A stretch of 64,000 nucleotides of DNA from Selaginella moellendorffii. Taxonomy: Eukaryota; Streptophyta; Lycopodiopsida; Selaginellales; Selaginellaceae. Positions within the stretch are counted from its first letter, which is position 1, and each line of letters opens with the position of its first letter. The notes under the pieces are model-generated. The model was given only the letters and a program-made list of their open reading frames with translations, searched no databases and was not told the origin of the DNA. The position numbers and the translations under genes were made by a program. The DNA is taken from contig NW_003314301.1 of the NCBI RefSeq assembly GCF_000143415.4, positions 1,642,912 through 1,706,911 of the forward strand, given 5' to 3'. Of this stretch, positions 58,826-64,000 are shown piece by piece.

Positions 58826-60694
58826 CAGGGAAGTTCCAAGAAACTTTCTTTCTGGAAGAACTTTACTCGTCAAAAAGCTTCTCTTTTTCTTCTTACACGT
58901 GCTTACAGTACTATCGTTGTAGTTAGAGTACAGATTCGCAAGCAAGAGACAAGCCGAGGCGGCGAAGCCATCGCCACCGCGAAGCTCGAGCACCGCATTC
59001 ACAGCTTGCGAGGTATGCTGGAGATCACTGTGGCTCTTACACGAGCTCAAGAAGCACACCCATTCCAGGGCCTCGGGAACGAACGGCATGTTGGCGATGA
59101 GATCCCTGGCCTCGTCCAGGTGCCCGGCTCGCGAGAAGAGATCGATCATGCAGCAGTAGTGATGCTTGCTCACCGTGATCTCAAAGTCGGAGATCATGGA
59201 AGAGAACCAGTTTATCCCGAGCTCCACTTTGCCAGCGTGGCTGCAAGCGAGCAAGGCGAGCACGAAGCAGACTTGGTCGGGAGTTTTGCTCAGCTTTCCT
59301 GCGTGGAAAGCTTCCATGGCCGTGAGGGGATGCCCGTTTTGGGTATAAGCTGCGATCATAGCCGTCCAGGAGACCAGGTCTCTCTCCGGCATGGAATCGT
59401 AGAGGCTCTTTGCCTTGCAAAGGTGGCCGCTTTGCGAATATGCCGTGAGCATCGCGTTCCAGGATTCCGGTATCTGCTCGGGCATGCTGGAGAAGATTCG
59501 TGTGGCTAGTGATAGAAAGCCGTGCTGGTAAAATGCTGCCATTATAGTCGTCCACGAGACAAGATCCCTTTGTGGCATCACATCAAACATGTGCTTTGCG
59601 TGCTCTAGATGCCCGTTTCGGGAATATGCCGCGAGAGTGGCGTTCCAGGATGCTAGATTCCGCTGGGGCAGTGCGTGGAACAGGGCTGTGGCTGTGGTGA
59701 GGCGGCCGGATTCTCCATATGATGCTATCATTGTGTTTGACGACACTAGATTCCTTGTTGGCATTTTGTAGTATATCCTTTCTGCGTCAGAATGATTCCC
59801 ATTATGAGCATATGCTGTAAGCATTGACGTCCAAGAGATGATGCTACGTCGCGGCATCTTCTGGAATATTTCCTCTGCTCGCTTAAGATGCCCGTGCTGC
59901 GAATAAACATATAACATGGAATTCCATGAGATCAAGTCGTGCTCAGGCATGTTTTCAAATAGATTAATAGCTAATTGCAGATTTTTGCTTTGGCCAAATG
60001 CAGCCAGCATGGAATTCAAGCTGACGAGATTCATTTGTGGCATCTCATCAAAACTGCGTCTGGCATCGTCAAATAATCCGTTTTGTACATATGCAGCTAG
60101 CATGGCATTCCAGACCACAATATCGTGCTCAGGCATCTCATTGAAAATTCTTTTCGCATCCACAAGATGCCCAGTTTGGGCATATGCCACAAGCATTGCG
60201 GTCCATGCAACAAGATTCCTCTGCGGTATTTGCGAAAACAGGTGCTCACTTTGCAGTAGATGTCCATCCTGAGCATGTGCGTCAATCATAGCCGTCCACG
60301 ACACTAGATCTCTCTCAAGCATGGAATCAAACAGGAATCTAGCCTCTTGAAGATCCCCAACTTGGGAATATAAACTTAGCATCACATTGCAAGCTACAAC
60401 ATCCAGCATGGGCATCTTTGTGAAGCATTCTTTTGCTTCATCACTGAGATCGCGTCTCACGTACGCAGTGATCATCAGGACCCAACTGAAGGTGTTCTTA
60501 GTGATTATTCCATCGAATATTTCCTTTGCCATCTCGAAGCTCCCACACTTGCTGTAGAGCTCCAGCATCTTGTTGCACAGAAACACATCGTCAAAACTCC
60601 ACACTTCTTGGAGCTGGCGGTGAATTTCTTGGGCTGCTGCCAGTGACTTGCAAGATTGGATCAAACGGAGGCAATCAGATCGAAGATTTTTCAT
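58820..60694 (-). CDS. PLS/SS-class PPR protein, intronless, about 624 aa
   Basis: I use ATG 60694 (MKNLRSDCLRLIQSC); the open frame extends further upstream without an ATG. The N-terminal SLAAAQEIHRQLQ module is typical of land-plant PLS proteins. Many 31-residue motifs follow (MPERDLVSWTAMIAAYTQNGH, MPEHDIVVWNAMLAAY). An E1-like end (HHYCCMIDLFSRAGHLDEA, MPFVPEALEWVCFLSSCK) is followed by a short basic tail and no DYW domain. Predicted organelle RNA-binding role. The TAG stop 58822-58820 adjoins the FEX stop. Confidence 0.88.
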   Translation of the reverse strand: MKNLRSDCLRLIQSCKSLAAAQEIHRQLQEVWSFDDVFLCNKMLELYSKCGSFEMAKEIFDGIITKNTFSWVLMITAYVRRDLSDEAKECFTKMPMLDVVACNVMLSLYSQVGDLQEARFLFDSMLERDLVSWTAMIDAHAQDGHLLQSEHLFSQIPQRNLVAWTAMLVAYAQTGHLVDAKRIFNEMPEHDIVVWNAMLAAYVQNGLFDDARRSFDEMPQMNLVSLNSMLAAFGQSKNLQLAINLFENMPEHDLISWNSMLYVYSQHGHLKRAEEIFQKMPRRSIISWTSMLTAYAHNGNHSDAERIYYKMPTRNLVSSNTMIASYGESGRLTTATALFHALPQRNLASWNATLAAYSRNGHLEHAKHMFDVMPQRDLVSWTTIMAAFYQHGFLSLATRIFSSMPEQIPESWNAMLTAYSQSGHLCKAKSLYDSMPERDLVSWTAMIAAYTQNGHPLTAMEAFHAGKLSKTPDQVCFVLALLACSHAGKVELGINWFSSMISDFEITVSKHHYCCMIDLFSRAGHLDEARDLIANMPFVPEALEWVCFLSSCKSHSDLQHTSQAVNAVLELRGGDGFAASACLLLANLYSNYNDSTVSTCKKKKRSFLTSKVLPERKFLGTSLL

Positions 60695-60714
60695 TAGATG
60701 GAAGCTACACAAAG

Positions 60715-62130
60715 TTACAAAGAAGTATGCAACTTGTAAGCTCCAAGAACAGCATTCTGAGCCACCTGGTTTGGCTCGAATGGCATTCTCTCAATCAATT
60801 CTTCCACATCCTCAACTCTCCCGATCTTACACAAGAGATCGACAATGCAAACGTAGTGATCCAGTGCTGGCTCAATCCAGAAATCCGAGATTCCAGTTCG
60901 CATATAATCGATTCCATCAGCGAACAAGCCTCCATGGCTGCAAGCCAGCAATATCCCAAGGAAAGTCACCCCGTTTGGCTCGATTCCCTCCAAAACCATT
61001 CCTTGGAAAGCATCTATCGCCCCTTGAGCCTCTCCATTCTGCGAATATGCCGTGATCATCGTGTTCCAAGTCACGTTGTTCTTCCGTACCAAGGTTTGAT
61101 CAAAAAAGTTCTTTGCCAGATCCACCTTGCCACACCGGCCATAGAAATTCACGATTGCATTCGTAGTCACGTCGCTAGCTCTAAAATCACATTCCTCGAG
61201 GAGTAACTTACCCATGGTAAATTCCGAGACATCCGCGCAGGCATCAAGGATGGTAACAAAGATAAACTTGTCGTAACAATGCCCGCTGCCCTCGAGGTCC
61301 ATTACCCGGAAGAAATCAATGGCTTTCCTGCATTGCCCGTTTTGGGCATATGCCCCGAGAATGGCCGCCCACGTAACAGGATCTTTGAATACCAAGGAAT
61401 CAAATGCTTTCTTTGCACTTTCAAGCTCTCCACACTTCGCGTATGCGGCGATCATGCTCGTCCACGAGTAAAGTTCGTGGCAAGGCATCAAGTCAAGAAC
61501 AAATCTTGCATTTTGCAAATGCCCGTTTTGGGCATATGCCGTTAGTAACGTACTCCACGAAACACAACTTCGTTCTGGCAAGCGGTCGAATTCGAACCTG
61601 GGACCAGACAAACTACCCGTCCGTACTTGAGCCAGCAAGCCCGCATTTGAAGAATGTACGTTTTGGGCCGGCATTTTGTTCAAGACATCATACGCTTTCC
61701 GCAAATGCCCAACTTTGGCATAAGCAGTAACAAGGCTGGTCCAGGACGCAATGTCCTTTGCTGGATTCTTGTCGAAATAATGTTTTGCTCGATCATATAA
61801 AAGCTCGCGGGAAAACACACTTATAATCCCGTTCCAAGAAACGATATCTTTCTCTGGCATCCCATCAAACAGCGCTTCCGCGTTTTGCAAATGCCCAATG
61901 TCGGCATAAGCAAGAAAAAGCGCGGTCCACGAAACAGCATTTCTCTGAGGCATTATTTCAAAAGCTCGTGTCGCTCGATCGATTAGCCGCGCTCGCAAAA
62001 GCCCAGTAATCAGTATGTTCCAGGAGAAAACGTTTCTGTGCGATCTCTTGGAAAACTCGAGCTCTGCTTCAAGAATTCGCCCATGAAGAAATAAGTGCTG
62101 GATAAGCAGATTAGAGTGATAAGTAGTCAT
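60715..62130 (-). CDS. PLS/SS-class PPR protein, intronless, 471 aa
   Basis: ATG 62130 (MTTYHSNLLIQHLFLHGRI). Tandem SS-type motifs (MPQRNAVSWTALFLAYADIGH, MPEKDIVSWNGIISVF), then longer P/L/S motifs (FRVMDLEGSGHCYDKFIFVTI) and the start of an E region (HYVCIVDLLCKIGRVED, MPFEPNQVAQNAVLGAYKLH). It then stops abruptly with TAA, shorter than its neighbours. The next PPR frame on the same strand begins 20 nt later and is open across this stop. Confidence 0.85.
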   Translation of the reverse strand: MTTYHSNLLIQHLFLHGRILEAELEFSKRSHRNVFSWNILITGLLRARLIDRATRAFEIMPQRNAVSWTALFLAYADIGHLQNAEALFDGMPEKDIVSWNGIISVFSRELLYDRAKHYFDKNPAKDIASWTSLVTAYAKVGHLRKAYDVLNKMPAQNVHSSNAGLLAQVRTGSLSGPRFEFDRLPERSCVSWSTLLTAYAQNGHLQNARFVLDLMPCHELYSWTSMIAAYAKCGELESAKKAFDSLVFKDPVTWAAILGAYAQNGQCRKAIDFFRVMDLEGSGHCYDKFIFVTILDACADVSEFTMGKLLLEECDFRASDVTTNAIVNFYGRCGKVDLAKNFFDQTLVRKNNVTWNTMITAYSQNGEAQGAIDAFQGMVLEGIEPNGVTFLGILLACSHGGLFADGIDYMRTGISDFWIEPALDHYVCIVDLLCKIGRVEDVEELIERMPFEPNQVAQNAVLGAYKLHTSL

Positions 62131-62159
62131 TCCATTGCTAAATCTTACTAACTTCCCGG
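62131..62159. promoter_or_regulatory. 29-bp gap between divergent PPR start codons
   Basis: The two ATGs face away from each other with only 29 bp between. No core promoter can fit, so at least one transcript must start inside the other coding region, or one start is downstream of the codon assumed. Confidence 0.6.
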
Positions 62160-63764
62160 ATGGCTATAGCTCCACCAAAGGATACTTTCTCGTGGAATTT
62201 GATGCTCTCAAGGTCATCTAGCATCGAAAATGCCGAGAACATCTTTTATTCCATGCCAAATCGTGACATTGTGTCATGGAATACCATGCTATCGCTACTT
62301 GCCCGGCACAGCCACCATGACAAAGCCATGTCCACATTCCAGGCTATGCCGTACCACAACCAAATCTCATGGACCACGATGCTTCTAGTATATGCCGAGG
62401 GTGGGAATCTTCTCCAGACGCAGCGCCTCTTTGTGCAGATGCCACATCGGGATCTTATTTCCTGGAATGCCCTGCTCGGAGCATATACCCAAACCGGGCA
62501 TATTCTCGAGGCTATTAGACTCTTTGAAAGAATGCCTCTGTGGAATCTCGTGTCGTACACAAGCATCTTGACATTGTATGGGCAGAGCGCGAATCTTTTC
62601 CAAGCCAGAGACGTGTTTGAGAATATGCCCGAGCATAACATCGTGACGTGGAACTCTATGCTAGCGGCATATGCCCGTATCGGGCATCTAGACGATGCGT
62701 GGGCCACGTTCGAGAATATGCCCCAAACGGATCTCTTTACGTGGACCACCTTGTTAGTAGCCTGCTGCGAAAGTGGGAACATAGAGTATGCCAAGAAAGT
62801 CTATGAGAAGATGCCAGAGGGATGCGTTGTGGCCTGGAATGCGATGGTGTCGGCCCTTGCCGAGAACGGGCATCTGGAAGACGCCGCGCGCGTGTTTGAG
62901 AATATGCCCGAGCACAGCATCGTTTCTTGGACCGCTATGGTTACGGCTTATTCTCGCAATGGCTTGCTAGAGCACGCGACAAGGGTTTTCGATCTAATGC
63001 CGCATCACAACACTGTGGCACTCAATGCCATGCTGGATGCCTACTCGTCGAGCGGCCACTGCGATCACGCCAAGCGCTTCTTCGATCGCATGCTACAGCG
63101 GAATCAGGTCTCCTGGAACACGATTCTGTGCGCGTTCTTGCGGAGCGGGCAGATCGACGAGGCCAGATCGCTGTTCTTCGGCATGCCGCGGGACGAAATA
63201 TCGTGGACGGCGCTCCTCGCCGCCACTGCGCAGCTAGGTCGTCTCGCCGCGGCCAAGAAGCTCTTTGATTCCATGCCGGAGCCGGGGATTGTGTCACAGG
63301 GGGCAATGCTGGCCGGATTCGCGAGCAGCGGCCATTCCACCGCGGTGATCGATCGATTTCATGAGCTCCAGATGGTGCTGGAGCCGCGCCCGCTCTCCTT
63401 CCTCGCCGTGCTCATCGCTTGCAATCACACAGGCAAGACGTTCGAAGGGAGGAGCTACTTCGTGTCGATGGCGATGGATCACGGCCTTCGGCCGAGCAAG
63501 CAGCACTACTGCTGCGTGGTGGATCTCCTGGGCCGGGCAGGGCATCTGGATTTCGCCGAGGAGCTCATCGCGAGCATGCCATTCGAGCCAAATATTCTCG
63601 AGTGGACGTGCTTGCTGGGGGCGTGTCGAAGCTACAAGGATTCTTGCCGTGAATCGCGTGTGATGCAGCGAGTGATGGAGCTCGATCCACGGACGGGAGG
63701 CGGAGAGGCAGCGTCGGTGCTTCTCTCGAGCATCCATTTCATGGCTGGGAGGCTTAAATCTTAG
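62160..63764 (+). CDS. PLS/SS-class PPR protein, intronless, 534 aa
   Basis: ATG 62160 (MAIAPPKDTFSWNLML). About fourteen 31-residue motifs (MPNRDIVSWNTMLSLLARHSH, MPEHNIVTWNSMLAAYARIGH), then a P/L/S module and an E1-like end (HYCCVVDLLGRAGHLDFAEEL, MPFEPNILEWTCLLGACR, ASVLLSSIHF). No DYW domain. It lacks an obvious transit peptide at the assumed start. The stop at 63762-63764 is 5 bp before the next start codon. Confidence 0.88.
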   Translation: MAIAPPKDTFSWNLMLSRSSSIENAENIFYSMPNRDIVSWNTMLSLLARHSHHDKAMSTFQAMPYHNQISWTTMLLVYAEGGNLLQTQRLFVQMPHRDLISWNALLGAYTQTGHILEAIRLFERMPLWNLVSYTSILTLYGQSANLFQARDVFENMPEHNIVTWNSMLAAYARIGHLDDAWATFENMPQTDLFTWTTLLVACCESGNIEYAKKVYEKMPEGCVVAWNAMVSALAENGHLEDAARVFENMPEHSIVSWTAMVTAYSRNGLLEHATRVFDLMPHHNTVALNAMLDAYSSSGHCDHAKRFFDRMLQRNQVSWNTILCAFLRSGQIDEARSLFFGMPRDEISWTALLAATAQLGRLAAAKKLFDSMPEPGIVSQGAMLAGFASSGHSTAVIDRFHELQMVLEPRPLSFLAVLIACNHTGKTFEGRSYFVSMAMDHGLRPSKQHYCCVVDLLGRAGHLDFAEELIASMPFEPNILEWTCLLGACRSYKDSCRESRVMQRVMELDPRTGGGEAASVLLSSIHFMAGRLKS

Positions 63765-63769
63765 GGTTT

Positions 63770-64000
63770 ATGGGCAAGAACAGGTTCTACGCTGTGCGCC
63801 AAGGCCGCCAGCCGGGAATCTACACATCGTGGATGGAATGCCGGAAACAGGTGGGGATTTTGGAGAGAAATCGTTTCGCGATGCTCATGAGCGATGCTTT
63901 CCAGGTCGATGGATTCGCCATGGCCGAGTACAAGAGCTTCTCTTTGAAAAGCGAGGCCAAGCTTTATCTTTCATCTCTCCAGCCCCAGCAAAACTCTAAG
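63770..64000 (+). CDS. RNase H1-like protein, N-terminal hybrid-binding domain, partial
   Basis: Exon 1 63770-63850 and exon 2 from 63905, with a 54-nt GT-AG intron. It encodes MGKNRFYAVRQGRQPGIYTSW, then ECRKQ, and after the intron VDGFAMAEYKSF, SEAKLYLSSL. This is the small RNA-DNA-hybrid-binding module (also called the viroplasmin-type domain) at the N terminus of eukaryotic RNase H1. The catalytic part would lie beyond the window, so I cannot confirm that it follows. Confidence 0.8.
   Translation, partial: MGKNRFYAVRQGRQPGIYTSWMECRKQVGILERNRFAMLMSDAFQVDGFAMAEYKSFSLKSEAKLYLSSLQPQQNSK

Overview
The window looks like nuclear DNA of a lycophyte, most likely Selaginella. The evidence is plant-type split genes with very short introns (about 47-70 nt at most junctions I resolved), a dense set of pentatricopeptide repeat (PPR) genes of the PLS/SS kind that is hugely expanded in Selaginella, a plastid ClpR3 gene, a class III peroxidase, a plant TFIIIA gene and a plant-type double-domain fluoride exporter. 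This is inference from gene content; no organism label was available.

Layout. 1-12.5 kb holds the 3' part of a decayed PPR gene, a cytochrome P450, an intact eight-exon gene of unknown function (8070-9350), and gene debris (pfkB, TFIIA large subunit, an inverted degraded PPR copy). 12.5-24.3 kb is a graveyard: Ty3/gypsy pieces, two related AP2-domain pseudogenes, and fragments of isovaleryl-CoA dehydrogenase and an extended-SDR reductase. 24.4-31.8 kb is a structurally complete LTR retrotransposon with 1.6-kb LTRs, a tRNA-iMet-type primer site, a perfect 5-bp target duplication and no recognisable gag/pol. It sits inside an older LTR of its own family. 32-40.5 kb is AT-rich, with decayed gypsy elements, other LTR remnants and a 582-bp Cassandra-like TRIM whose LTRs carry part of the 5S rRNA sequence. 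From 40.9 kb to the end the DNA is gene-dense and GC-richer: peroxidase, CLPR3, an LPA1/2-phosphoglycerate-kinase-like NTPase, a P-class PPR, a PLS-class PPR, a SET-domain methyltransferase, TFIIIA, FEX, three more PLS-class PPRs and the start of an RNase-H1-like gene.

The most interesting object is the TFIIIA gene. Its largest intron carries a 5S rRNA mimic (P5SM), the known plant element that controls splicing of the 5S-binding transcription factor. Here the upstream 'intron' would be only 26 nt, which suggests alternative donor use rather than a cassette exon, and a second partial 5S match follows the mimic. Together with the Cassandra-like TRIM about 15 kb away, the window holds two independent reuses of 5S rRNA sequence.

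The right-hand part is extremely compact. Two convergent genes have abutting stop codons inside one palindrome, two divergent PPR genes have start codons 29 bp apart, and a PPR stop lies 5 bp before the next start. All exon boundaries are my own reading of GT/AG sites and reading frames and may be off by a base or so.
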